Origin: JTS-RE9 sp964649195
GTDB taxonomy: Bacteria; Planctomycetota; Phycisphaerae; Phycisphaerales; Phycisphaeraceae
Direction: 5' to 3'
DNA length: 22,348 bases
NCBI GenBank assembly: GCA_964649195.1
Contig: CAZYPK010000080.1
Coordinates: 1 to 22,348 of the forward strand
Part shown: positions 6,789-13,530 of the stretch, piece by piece
Layout: each line of letters starts with the position of its first letter
Position numbering within the stretch: position 1 is the stretch's first letter
Notes under the pieces: model-generated
Databases searched by the model: none
What the model saw: only the letters and a program-made list of their open reading frames with translations
Told to the model about the DNA's origin: nothing
Position numbers and translations under genes: made by a program

Positions 6789-7904
6789 ATGAGATGGACA
6801 GGAAGAAACACAGCGGGGCCCATCGGCGTGGACATCGGCAGCCGCTTCATCAAGGCGGTGCAGGTGGCCGGTCGCGGCGCCAAGGCTCGCGTGGTGGCGG
6901 CCACGGCGGTGCCGCGCGGCAGGACCGGCGCGGCGGTCGAGCAGGATGAAATCACGAACCTCGGAGAGATTCTGTTCCGCCAAGGTTTCACCGGGCAGCG
7001 CGTGGTGTTGTCGGCTCCCGGTGAATCGCTGCTGGTCGGCTCGCTCTCGCTGCCGCCGCGGCAATCGGGGGCGCCGGTGGATGAAATCGCCCGCGTGGAG
7101 CTGGCCCGCATTCACAAGCAGGACCCTTCGGGATTCGAGCTGGTTCACTGGGAATTGCCCGGCGTTGGTGGTGTTTCGGGGCCATCGGGCAAGAGCGGAT
7201 CATGCGCGGTGATGGCGGCGGCGTGCCCGCATTCGGAAGCCAACCACCTGGTCGATTTGTTCGAGGCGGCCAACATGGAAGTGATCGGCATCGACGTGCC
7301 CTGGCTGGCGATGGCGCGGGCCTGTCTGCCGCTCGCGCTCAGGCAGGGGACCGGCGTCGAAGGCGCCGGCGTCATGACCGCCATTCTCGACCTCGGCTGG
7401 AACGCGGCCCGGTTGGTGGTGCTGCGGCAGGATGTGATCGTGTTCGAGCGTGTCCTGACCGAAGGCGGATTGAAAAAACTCAGCACCGCCCTGCGCGAGA
7501 AACTCCAGATCGATGAATCCGCCGCCGACCTGATCCTCAGCGAGGTCGGCTGCGGCTCACCGGCCCAGCAGGAGCAGGCCGCGGATCGGCGCAGCACCGC
7601 CAACGAAGACGGCTTCAACGAACCCCGGCGATTGATCTGCGCCCACGGCGCGGATGTGATGGAGGAATTGAAGGTGTCGCTCACCTATGCGCTTCAGCAG
7701 CATCGAAGCGAAGGGATCGATCACCTGATTCTGACCGGCGGCGGCGCGGTGCCGGGCCTGGCGGAGTTGTGGGGCAAGGCCATGCAGATGGAGGTGGTGA
7801 CCGCAAAGCTTGGCGAACTGTGCGCGTGCAGGGGCGGCGCCGGCCGGCATGACGCATCGCCGATGTTGAGCATGGCGTTGGGACTGTCGAAGTATGAACA
7901 GTAG
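6789..7904 (+). CDS. pilM: Type IV pilus assembly protein PilM, actin-like ATPase
   Basis: About 371 residues from the ATG at 6789. The actin/FtsA-fold ATP-binding motifs are visible: phosphate-1 GVDIGSRFIKAVQ at residues 13-25, phosphate-2 ILDLGWNAARLVVL near residue 200, and adenosine motif LILTGGGAVPG near 312-322. PilM is cytoplasmic and binds the N-terminal peptide of PilN to form the inner-membrane alignment complex. An in-frame ATG at 6738 would add 17 residues, but these would be encoded by the palindromic repeat; GGAAGGAAAG just before 6789 is a good ribosome binding site, so the shorter form is preferred. Residues of about 270-285 (QEQAADRRSTANEDG) form a polar insertion. Confidence 0.9.
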   Translation: MRWTGRNTAGPIGVDIGSRFIKAVQVAGRGAKARVVAATAVPRGRTGAAVEQDEITNLGEILFRQGFTGQRVVLSAPGESLLVGSLSLPPRQSGAPVDEIARVELARIHKQDPSGFELVHWELPGVGGVSGPSGKSGSCAVMAAACPHSEANHLVDLFEAANMEVIGIDVPWLAMARACLPLALRQGTGVEGAGVMTAILDLGWNAARLVVLRQDVIVFERVLTEGGLKKLSTALREKLQIDESAADLILSEVGCGSPAQQEQAADRRSTANEDGFNEPRRLICAHGADVMEELKVSLTYALQQHRSEGIDHLILTGGGAVPGLAELWGKAMQMEVVTAKLGELCACRGGAGRHDASPMLSMALGLSKYEQ

Positions 7905-7960
7905 GGGAAGGTCCGCGCGGCAACATGCGGGCGAGCGTTGAGGGAGCGGGAGTATTCAAC

Positions 7961-8710
7961 ATGATGCAGGCCAACCTTATTCCGATTCCGCGGCGAATGG
8001 CGCGGCAGCGGCACCATCGCATTCGGCGATGGGTCTCGATCTGTTCGGTTTACTGCGCGCTGCTGGTGGCGGCCTACGGCACGCTCCAGGCGATGTGGGG
8101 CCGGGGCGATCAGATCATCGAGCACGATGTCTCCCGGCTGATGCAGGAAATCGCGCAGACCGATCAGGAAATGAAAACCGTCGCGCCGAAACTTCAGGAG
8201 GCCCGACTCACCCTGGCGGCAAGCATGGCCGTCGGCAGCCAGCCGAACTGGAGCATCCTGCTGGCCCTGCTGGCCAGGGAGATGAAAGAGGACGACCATG
8301 CCGCCTCCAGCCTGCACCGGGCGCTGCTCGACACCGATCGACTGGGGCTGACGACGGCCATCTCAACCAGGGAGAAACCGGACCCGGCGTCGATCGACAG
8401 CCGGCGGATCGTGCTTTCGCAGTGTGAACTGGCGCCCGTCTCCGAGGCGGCGACATCGTTGCCCGGCGTGGCGGCGTCCGATGGTTCCACCGTGTCGCCC
8501 GCCGCAACAGCCGTCGCACAGCAGCGATACACGCTGACGCTCGCCGGCATGGGCCGGTCGCAGGCGGCGATCTCGCAGTATGTCCTTCGCCTGGAAAACA
8601 CGGGGCTGTTCGATCGCGTCACGCTCATCGAATCGAAGCTCGCACCCTTTGGCGGCGGCGAAGCGGTGAGCTTCCGCATCGGCTGCACGCTCGGTGAAAC
8701 GGGAAAATGA
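7961..8710 (+). CDS. pilN: Type IV pilus assembly protein PilN-like
   Basis: About 249 residues from the ATG at 7961, preceded by GGGAGCGGGAG. The opening MMQANLIPIPRR matches the conserved short PilN tail (N-L-[LI]-P) that docks into PilM. A basic stretch and a membrane segment at about 24-45 follow, then a coiled-coil-like region and a periplasmic domain. An upstream in-frame ATG at 7925 would add 12 residues and bury the tail, so it is disfavoured. Assignment rests on the PilM-binding tail, topology and position between pilM and pilO. Residues near 160-195 (SEAATSLPGVAASDGSTVSPAAT) look like a disordered insertion in the periplasmic domain. Confidence 0.8.
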   Translation: MMQANLIPIPRRMARQRHHRIRRWVSICSVYCALLVAAYGTLQAMWGRGDQIIEHDVSRLMQEIAQTDQEMKTVAPKLQEARLTLAASMAVGSQPNWSILLALLAREMKEDDHAASSLHRALLDTDRLGLTTAISTREKPDPASIDSRRIVLSQCELAPVSEAATSLPGVAASDGSTVSPAATAVAQQRYTLTLAGMGRSQAAISQYVLRLENTGLFDRVTLIESKLAPFGGGEAVSFRIGCTLGETGK

Positions 8711-8714
8711 GAAA

Positions 8715-8754
8715 ACGGAAAATCGCCAACGCCCATCCACTCCCGTGGATGGGT
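8715..8754. repeat. 40-nt palindromic element, copy 2 (pilN-pilO gap)
   Basis: It begins 4 bases after the pilN stop codon, with ACGGAA, six bases, CAACG and the perfect hairpin CCCATCCAC (8732-8740), TCCC loop, GTGGATGGG (8745-8753). It is near-identical to the element at 6731-6770. Confidence 0.85.
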
Positions 8755-8790
8755 TCCCGCAGACGATGAAAACCGAAGCAGAGAATCGTC

Positions 8791-9363
8791 ATGAACCCAA
8801 GCAACATCAAACATCCCTGGCTTCGCATCGACGCGGCAGGCGCGGGCGTCTGCCTGGCCCTGACGCTGGTCGTCTATGCCCTGGGCGTTCATCCGCTGGT
8901 CAGGCAGCAGAGTGAAATGGTGCAGCGCGAACGCGAGCTTCAGGATCGCCGAAAGGAGGCGGGCGACATGGCCGTCGCCCTGACCAATCTGAGGCGCGAA
9001 CTGGCCGTCGTGGAGCAATCGCTGGTCGAGAGTCCGCTGCGGCTTCAGGCGGTCAGCGCGGTCAACCAGCGGCTGGCGCTGATCACCAAGCTCGCCTCGG
9101 AGCAGCAGCTTCAACTCAACGAAATCCAGCCCGGCCAATCGACGCGAGGCACCCACTACGACACCGTACCCATCGCCATCGCAGGCACCGGCCGCTATCG
9201 AACCATCGCCGCCTTCCTGAACCTTCTGCACACCACCTTCCCCGACACCGGCGTCTGGGCCTTCTCCATCACCGGCAGCCCGGCCCAACCCGATGCGCCG
9301 GCAAACTTCCGATTCACGCTGGCGTGGTACGCCGCTCCGATTCAACGCGGCGCGGGCCGGTGA
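8791..9363 (+). CDS. pilO: Type IV pilus assembly protein PilO-like
   Basis: A 190-residue bitopic inner-membrane protein: short cytoplasmic tail, membrane segment at about 16-35, heptad-rich coiled coil at about 38-80, then a periplasmic ferredoxin-like domain. The stretch PIAIAGTGRYRTIAAFLNLL fits the PilO family's G-x-Y-x-x-[IL]-x-x-[FL] core. PilO pairs with PilN in the alignment complex. It is the last gene of the plus-strand run; PilP and PilQ do not follow. Its final 50 bases overlap lipB on the other strand. Confidence 0.82.
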   Translation: MNPSNIKHPWLRIDAAGAGVCLALTLVVYALGVHPLVRQQSEMVQRERELQDRRKEAGDMAVALTNLRRELAVVEQSLVESPLRLQAVSAVNQRLALITKLASEQQLQLNEIQPGQSTRGTHYDTVPIAIAGTGRYRTIAAFLNLLHTTFPDTGVWAFSITGSPAQPDAPANFRFTLAWYAAPIQRGAGR

Positions 9364-10111
9364 CAACAGGTTGCGTCAGATGATGTTCAAGCGATCGAAC
9401 CAGGCTCGCCTTCACCTGTTCCATCGAAGGCGTCGCGTCGCCGAGAATCTGCCCCATGCTGGTCACCGCGCGATGGAGCAGGCCGCAAGGCACGATGGTG
9501 TTGAAGTGTGACAGGTCGGTGGTGACGTTCAGCGCCAGGCCATGCAGCGAAACATTGCGCGACAGCCGAACGCCCAGCGCGGCGATCTTGGCGGTGTCCG
9601 CGGCGAGGACGGCGCAGGATGGATCGGGATCGGGCGTCGGATGTCGGTGATCTTCCATTCCGCTTTGCCGCTTCGCGGCTTCGCGCATCCGCACCCATAC
9701 GCCTGTCGCACAACCATCGCGCAACCCTTCAATGCCAAACGGCGCGATCGCATCGATGATGACCTGTTCGAGCAGCCTCATATACCGGCTCACATTCAGA
9801 TTCAGCGGCGCAAAGCGAACGATCGGATAAGCCACAAGCTGCCCCGGCCCGTGATAGGTGACGTCGCCGCCGCGATCGGTCTCCTGCACATCGATGCCCA
9901 GCGTCGCCAGCAGTTTGCGCGAGGCAAGCAGATGTTGCGTCGCGCTCTTGCGGCGGCTGATGGTGATCACCGGATCATGCTCGACGAGCAGCACGGTTGG
10001 CTGAGCATCGCCGGCAACGACCTGCGCGTGAATCTGCCGCTGAAGGTCGAGCGCAGGCGCGTAAGGCATGTGGCCAAGGTCGAGGATGCGGAGAGATGAG
10101 GTCGTCAACAT
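9314..10111 (-). CDS. lipB: Lipoyl(octanoyl) transferase LipB
   Basis: A 265-residue enzyme that moves octanoyl from acyl carrier protein to lipoyl domains (first step of protein lipoylation, cytosolic). Hallmarks: DRGGDVTYHGPGQLVAYPI at about 79-97, the catalytic Lys175 in KIAALGVRLSR, HGLALNV, and the acyl-accepting Cys209 in FNTIVPCGL. An oddity is a stretch of about 33 residues (141-174, including a run of His, Pro and Asp) between GVWV and Lys175, where LipB proteins normally have only a few residues. No ribosome binding site is evident before the ATG. The gene is convergent with pilO and its last 50 bases overlap it. No lipA is present in the window. Confidence 0.95.
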   Translation of the reverse strand: MLTTSSLRILDLGHMPYAPALDLQRQIHAQVVAGDAQPTVLLVEHDPVITISRRKSATQHLLASRKLLATLGIDVQETDRGGDVTYHGPGQLVAYPIVRFAPLNLNVSRYMRLLEQVIIDAIAPFGIEGLRDGCATGVWVRMREAAKRQSGMEDHRHPTPDPDPSCAVLAADTAKIAALGVRLSRNVSLHGLALNVTTDLSHFNTIVPCGLLHRAVTSMGQILGDATPSMEQVKASLVRSLEHHLTQPVVTGPRRVESERRTTPA

Positions 10112-10164
10112 GCGAGGCGATCATGCTTGAGTGTTGGGCGGATGGAAGACGGAGTTCACCTTCA

Positions 10165-10410
10165 TCATGGTGTGTGTTCCTTGGGTTCCCGCAACATATC
10201 GAGCTGATGCCGGACGGCACGTTCGACTTCGAGTTCATTCATCCATGGGAACCGCTTTCGCATATTCGTCTTCATTCGTTCCACTTCACGTTTGAACAGT
10301 TCATATCCCGCGAAGAATCGTTCCTCCATCGTCATCCTGTTTGAGATGGCGAGTCGCTCCGCTTCATCGCGGGCCTCGAAGAGTTCATCATAGATCGTGG
10401 GAAATTTCAT
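10165..10410 (-). CDS. Small hypothetical protein, charged helical
   Basis: An 81-residue, highly charged, probably all-helical protein. The central pattern TMEERFFAGYELFKREVERMK...FPWMNELEVERAVRHQLDML recalls small planctomycete and cyanobacterial proteins with 'T-M-E-E-x-[FL]-x-A-G-x-x-L-F' followed by an R/Q-L-x-x-L tail. I recall these sitting next to other small genes, but their function is not known to me. It lies 53 bases upstream of lipB in the same direction and may share its transcript. A TACAAT hexamer 6 bases before the ATG suggests a leaderless message. Base composition does not show decay, and the frame is intact. Confidence 0.65.
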   Translation of the reverse strand: MKFPTIYDELFEARDEAERLAISNRMTMEERFFAGYELFKREVERMKTNMRKRFPWMNELEVERAVRHQLDMLREPKEHTP

Positions 10411-10416
10411 TCTTCA

Positions 10417-10453
10417 ATTGTAGCGTCAGCAATCCTGATCGTCCGCTTACAAT
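10417..10453. promoter_or_regulatory. Divergent pair of TACAAT -10-like boxes
   Basis: The 41-base gap between two divergent genes holds TACAAT on the plus strand (10448-10453) and TACAAT on the minus strand (10422-10417). Each lies about 6-7 bases from a start codon of its own gene (ATG 10461 and ATG 10410), the spacing expected if transcription begins at the start codon. No good -35 hexamers are present. The claim rests on symmetry and spacing only. Confidence 0.35.
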
Positions 10454-10724
10454 GCATGACATGTCCGTTCCACACTGCATCAACTGCGGTTATTGTCTCG
10501 GTGGCTTGCCGAAGCCCCGCTGCCCGGAGTGCGGCACCCCGTTCGATCCCGAAGACCCCTCCACCTTCATCATCGTGCGCCCGCCTGATCATCACGACCG
10601 GGTTCTGAATCGGTTCATGATCATCGCAGTGGCTGCGGTGGTGTTCACGGTCATCTGTCTTGTCGTCTTCGCTGTCATCGTGTGGTTCAGGCCTGCATGT
10701 CTGGGACCCTGGTCATGGACGTGA
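10452..10724 (+). CDS. Zinc-ribbon membrane protein, hypothetical
   Basis: A 90-residue protein with an N-terminal zinc ribbon (Cys9, Cys12, Cys24, Cys27 in CINCGYCLGGLPKPRCPECG) and one C-terminal membrane segment at about 55-79. The 'CGYxLxGLPxxRCPECGxxFDPxDPSTF' pattern is, in my recollection, very common in Phycisphaerae-type planctomycetes, usually on small membrane proteins of unknown function. ATGs at 10452 and 10461 are both possible; the second would fit a leaderless transcript from the TACAAT at 10448-10453. The protein probably sits in the cytoplasmic membrane with the ribbon in the cytoplasm. Confidence 0.75.
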   Translation: MHDMSVPHCINCGYCLGGLPKPRCPECGTPFDPEDPSTFIIVRPPDHHDRVLNRFMIIAVAAVVFTVICLVVFAVIVWFRPACLGPWSWT

Positions 10725-10819
10725 GTAACCGATACGCTTGGTCCGGCAATGGGCAATCGTCGCCTCGTTCCGTCCTTTGCTCCAACATCCGCTCCAACGG
10801 TTTCACAAGGATTCATCGC

Positions 10820-12658
10820 ATGTTCCACCGTCATTGCGCCTTCGTTGCGATTCTCCTGGTCGCTTCCACTGCGATGGCGCAGCTCAACCGCACCCCTTCG
10901 CCGGGTGATTATCAGAAGCCTGAAGAGACCACGAAGAACATGATCCTGCCCGATGGTTTCGCGGTGAAGGTGTTCGCGGGCGAACCTGATCTTGTGCAGC
11001 CGATCGGTTATGCGCAGGATGGGCGTGGCCGGTTGTGGGTCATTGAAAATCTCTCTTATCCCAACTGGAAAAAGGAAGGCAACGATCGCATCGTCATCCT
11101 CGAAGATGTCGATGGCGATGGCAGGTTCGACACCAAAAAACTCTTCTGGGACAAGGGCAACTTCGCCTCCGGCATCGCGGTGGGCTTCGGCGGCGTCTAT
11201 GTCGGCACGCCGCCCCATCTGCTTTTCATTCCCGACCGTGACGGCGATGACAAGCCCGATGGCCCCCCGGAAATTCTCCTCGACGGCTGGGGCTGGCAGG
11301 ACACGCATGAAACCTTGAACAGTTTCATCTGGGGGCCTGACGGCTGGCTCTATGGTTGCCAGGGAGTGTTCACGCATTCGAAGGTCGGCAAGCCGGGCAC
11401 ACCTGACAAGGATCGCATCGGCATCAACGCCGGCGTCTGGCGCTATCATCCGACGAAGCACATCTTCGAAGTCTTCGCGGAAGGCGGCTCGAATCAGTGG
11501 GGCGTCGATTTCAACGACCACGGCCAGGCGTTCATCACCGCCTGCGTGATCCCGCACATCTATCACGTCGCACAAGGCGGCCGCTACAAGCGGCAGGCCG
11601 GCAGCCATTTCAATCCCAACACGTTCGCCGATATTCAAACCATCCGCACGCACAGTCATTACGCCGCCGCCTTCGCCGGCTGCATGGTTTATCTGGGCGA
11701 CAATTTCCCCGCTGAATATCGCAACCAGCTATTTATGAGCAACATTCACGCCAACAGAATTCACATCGATTGGATCGAGAGAAAAGGCTCCGGCTTCACG
11801 GCGAAGTTCGGTCCGCACGATCGCTCGCCCAAAAACGGCGATCGCGGCGCGGGCTGGATGAGCAGTCAGGATCAGTGGTTCCGCGGGCTGAACTTGCAGA
11901 TCGCGCCCGACGGCGGCGTCTTCGTCTGCGACTGGTACGACAAGCTGCCTTGCCATCAGGTGCAGCCGCACGATCAGACGACCGGATTCGGCACCGGCCG
12001 CATCTACAAGTTTCATTATGTGAAGAATGGCGCGCCCCGGCCGGTGTCCAACATCGATCTTTCCAAACTCAGCGCCGGTGAACTCGTCAATCTGCAACTG
12101 CACGCCAACGACTGGTGGGTGCGGCAGGCGCGCAGGCAGCTTCAGGAGCGCGCCGCCGCAGGCAAGGAACTGACCCGCGCGAAGGAATCGCTTCTTCGCA
12201 TGCTGCGGACCCATGAGGACGAAACGCGCCGGCTTCGTGCGCTGTGGGCCTTGCACTCCATCGGCGCGGTGGATGAGGCGTTGATCCTTGAACTACTCTC
12301 AAGCAAACACGAGCACGTGCGAGGCTGGGCGATGCAGAGCGAATTGGAGGATTTCACCGTTTCCGATGGTGTCGCCGCGAGGATGGCGCAGATGGCGAAG
12401 GAGGATGGATCGCCGGTGGTGCGTTTGTATCTTGCCTCTGCCGCGATGCGAATGCCTCACGCACAGCGATGGGCGATCGTCGAGGAACTGATCAAACATG
12501 AGGAAGACAAGAACGATCAGAACCTGCCGCTGATGTATTGGTATGCGATCGAGCCGCTGGTGGCTGCGGACAAGACACGGGCGCTGAAGCTGGCGGCGGC
12601 GAGCAAGGTGCCGGTGGTGCGGGAGTATATTGCGCGAAGAGTGGCGGCGGTGAAGTGA
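10820..12658 (+). CDS. Exported PVC-type dehydrogenase-like protein (beta-propeller plus HEAT repeats)
   Basis: A 612-residue secreted protein. A Sec signal peptide ends about residue 20 (AMA-Q). The start at 10820 is chosen because AAGGA lies 9 bases upstream and the signal peptide follows directly; the upstream in-frame ATG at 10682 would bury it. Residues of about 35-440 match the planctomycete/verrucomicrobial 'membrane-bound dehydrogenase' propeller (LPDGFAVKVFAGEPDLVQPIG, GRLWVIEN, ILEDVDGDGRFD, NSFIWGPDGWLYG, WGVDFNDHGQ), followed by HEAT-like helices to the end. In relatives the polypeptide continues into more HEAT repeats and a CxxCH heme domain; here it stops after REYIARRVAAVK. The missing part is the separate gene at 14284. 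The substrate is unknown; quinoprotein-like sugar or alcohol oxidation is an inference from the fold. Confidence 0.85.
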   Translation: MFHRHCAFVAILLVASTAMAQLNRTPSPGDYQKPEETTKNMILPDGFAVKVFAGEPDLVQPIGYAQDGRGRLWVIENLSYPNWKKEGNDRIVILEDVDGDGRFDTKKLFWDKGNFASGIAVGFGGVYVGTPPHLLFIPDRDGDDKPDGPPEILLDGWGWQDTHETLNSFIWGPDGWLYGCQGVFTHSKVGKPGTPDKDRIGINAGVWRYHPTKHIFEVFAEGGSNQWGVDFNDHGQAFITACVIPHIYHVAQGGRYKRQAGSHFNPNTFADIQTIRTHSHYAAAFAGCMVYLGDNFPAEYRNQLFMSNIHANRIHIDWIERKGSGFTAKFGPHDRSPKNGDRGAGWMSSQDQWFRGLNLQIAPDGGVFVCDWYDKLPCHQVQPHDQTTGFGTGRIYKFHYVKNGAPRPVSNIDLSKLSAGELVNLQLHANDWWVRQARRQLQERAAAGKELTRAKESLLRMLRTHEDETRRLRALWALHSIGAVDEALILELLSSKHEHVRGWAMQSELEDFTVSDGVAARMAQMAKEDGSPVVRLYLASAAMRMPHAQRWAIVEELIKHEEDKNDQNLPLMYWYAIEPLVAADKTRALKLAAASKVPVVREYIARRVAAVK

Positions 12659-12660
12659 TT
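12641..12660. repeat. Direct repeat left of the toxin-antitoxin cassette
   Basis: CGGTGAAGTGATT (12648-12660) is repeated exactly at 13238-13250; over 20 bases, 17 match. The repeat spans the stop codon of the dehydrogenase gene. With its partner it brackets the first toxin-antitoxin pair, as an insertion scar or recombination site might. Confidence 0.5.
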
Positions 12661-12687
12661 GACACCCTCAAGGATCGGGCGAAGAAT
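12659..12687 (+). promoter_or_regulatory. Predicted sigma70-type promoter of the toxin-antitoxin pair
   Basis: A perfect TTGACA (12659-12664), 17 bases, then AAGAAT (12682-12687), which matches four of six positions of a -10 box. TATGAT (12690-12695) is an alternative -10 but lies too far from TTGACA. It drives the antitoxin-toxin pair starting at 12729, whose ribosome binding site AGGAG lies at 12716-12720. Confidence 0.5.
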
Positions 12688-12728
12688 CGTATGATAAGTC
12701 GGCAGATCAGGCTTCAGGAGTCAGCGTC

Positions 12729-12953
12729 ATGACGGTGTCCACCATGATTGAAGAGATTCGGCAGATGCCTCGCGAGGATCTGATCCAACTGATGCAGGCC
12801 ATCCTCGATCAGATGTCCTCCGAAACCATGACGCTGACGGAGGAAGAGAAGGCGGAACTTGATCGCCGGATCGTCGCCGATGATGCGCATCCCGAAGAAG
12901 GTGTTCCCTGGGCGGAGGTTCTTCGTGAAGCTCGCGCGAGGCACGGCCGATGA
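12729..12953 (+). CDS. Antitoxin of the addiction-module component family
   Basis: A 74-residue acidic protein with the layout of the 'putative addiction module component' family (Unstab_antitox): an N-terminal helical part (MPREDLIQLMQAILDQM) and a C-terminal toxin-wrapping tail with LTEEEKAELDRRI...HPEEGVPWAEV. The L-D-R-R and D/E-x-G-x-P-W signatures are diagnostic. It overlaps the next gene by 4 bases (ATGA), the typical antitoxin-first arrangement, and has its own promoter-like sequence and a good ribosome binding site. It likely neutralises the toxin at 12950 and may autorepress. Confidence 0.88.
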   Translation: MTVSTMIEEIRQMPREDLIQLMQAILDQMSSETMTLTEEEKAELDRRIVADDAHPEEGVPWAEVLREARARHGR

Positions 12954-13243
12954 CATGGCCTCATCTTTTCAAGGCGGCGGCAAGGCGCGACTTCAACGCG
13001 GCGTTCGACTGGTACGAACAGCAGGAGGCCGGGCGCGGCGACATGTTCGCCTCGGAAGTGGCTTACGCAATCGCCTTGATATGTCGCCAGCCTGATCTGC
13101 ATCCGCCGATTCACCGGGACATTCGCGCCCAACGGCTGCGCGTTTATCCCTATCGAATCCTCTATCGCATACGAGCTTCGCAAGTCGTGATCATCGCATT
13201 GCATCACAATCGACAATCCCCCGAACGCTGGCAGCGACGGTGA
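12950..13243 (+). CDS. RelE/ParE-type toxin
   Basis: A 97-residue basic protein of the RelE/ParE superfamily. The pattern AARRDFNAAFDWYEQQEAGRGDMFASEV (helices 1 and 2) followed by RRLRVYPYRILYRIR-like strands and VVIIALHHNRQSPERW at the C-terminus is typical; the final H-x-[RH]-x-P-x-x-W is a strong signature. Relatives either cleave ribosome-bound mRNA (RelE) or poison gyrase (ParE), and the two cannot be told apart here. It is translationally coupled to the antitoxin by an ATGA overlap. It lies in the gap that separates two halves of what is usually one gene. Confidence 0.88.
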   Translation: MTWPHLFKAAARRDFNAAFDWYEQQEAGRGDMFASEVAYAIALICRQPDLHPPIHRDIRAQRLRVYPYRILYRIRASQVVIIALHHNRQSPERWQRR

Positions 13244-13250
13244 AGTGATT
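13231..13250. repeat. Direct repeat right of the toxin-antitoxin cassette
   Basis: This is the second copy of the 13-base exact (20-base, 17-match) repeat that also occurs at 12641-12660. It spans the toxin's stop codon. Confidence 0.5.
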
Positions 13251-13284
13251 CATTCAACATGATTAGACATCCAGAGGGCTACCG

Positions 13285-13527
13285 ATGACGTTCGAAGAAA
13301 TATTGAGTGCGGCACGGCAACTCGATTGGGATCATCAGTCACTCTTGATACTTTTCCTCCAGGAGGAAATGCGCATCGAGATGGAGGCGACGCCGCTGAC
13401 GGAGGAGCAGATTGCGGAACTTGAACGTCGCGTTGCCGACATCAAGGCAAATCCGGACAACGGCGTTCCATGGGAGGAAGTGCGGGACTCTGTCCGTCAT
13501 CGATTGCGTCAAAGAGAGAAGGAATGA
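13285..13527 (+). CDS. Second antitoxin-like protein of the addiction-module component family
   Basis: An 80-residue acidic protein with the same C-terminal signature as the antitoxin at 12729: TPLTEEQIAELERRVADIKANPDNGVPWEEVRDSV. The N-terminal half (MTFEEILSAARQLDWDHQSLLILFLQEEM) is related in style but not the same. An AGAGGG ribosome binding site precedes the ATG. No RelE/ParE partner follows. Instead a GIY-YIG nuclease gene starts 3 bases after its stop codon, so the two are almost certainly co-translated. It could be the antitoxin of that nuclease (inference) or a leftover whose toxin was lost. Confidence 0.8.
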   Translation: MTFEEILSAARQLDWDHQSLLILFLQEEMRIEMEATPLTEEQIAELERRVADIKANPDNGVPWEEVRDSVRHRLRQREKE

Positions 13528-13530
13528 ATC

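Noticed and set aside
5714..7111. Minus-strand open frame (465 codons) across pilC and pilM
   Set aside because: It spans two well-supported plus-strand genes and a palindromic repeat; its composition is His/Arg/Gln-rich shadow coding.
10117..10167. A tiny minus-strand frame of about 15 codons (MMKVNSVFHPP...) between the 81-residue gene and lipB
   Set aside because: Its start overlaps the upstream stop (ATGA), but it is too short and unlike anything known to be called a gene.
10682..10819. Longer start of the dehydrogenase-like gene at 10682
   Set aside because: It would put 46 residues ahead of a clear signal peptide and overlap the zinc-ribbon gene; AAGGA before 10820 supports the shorter form.
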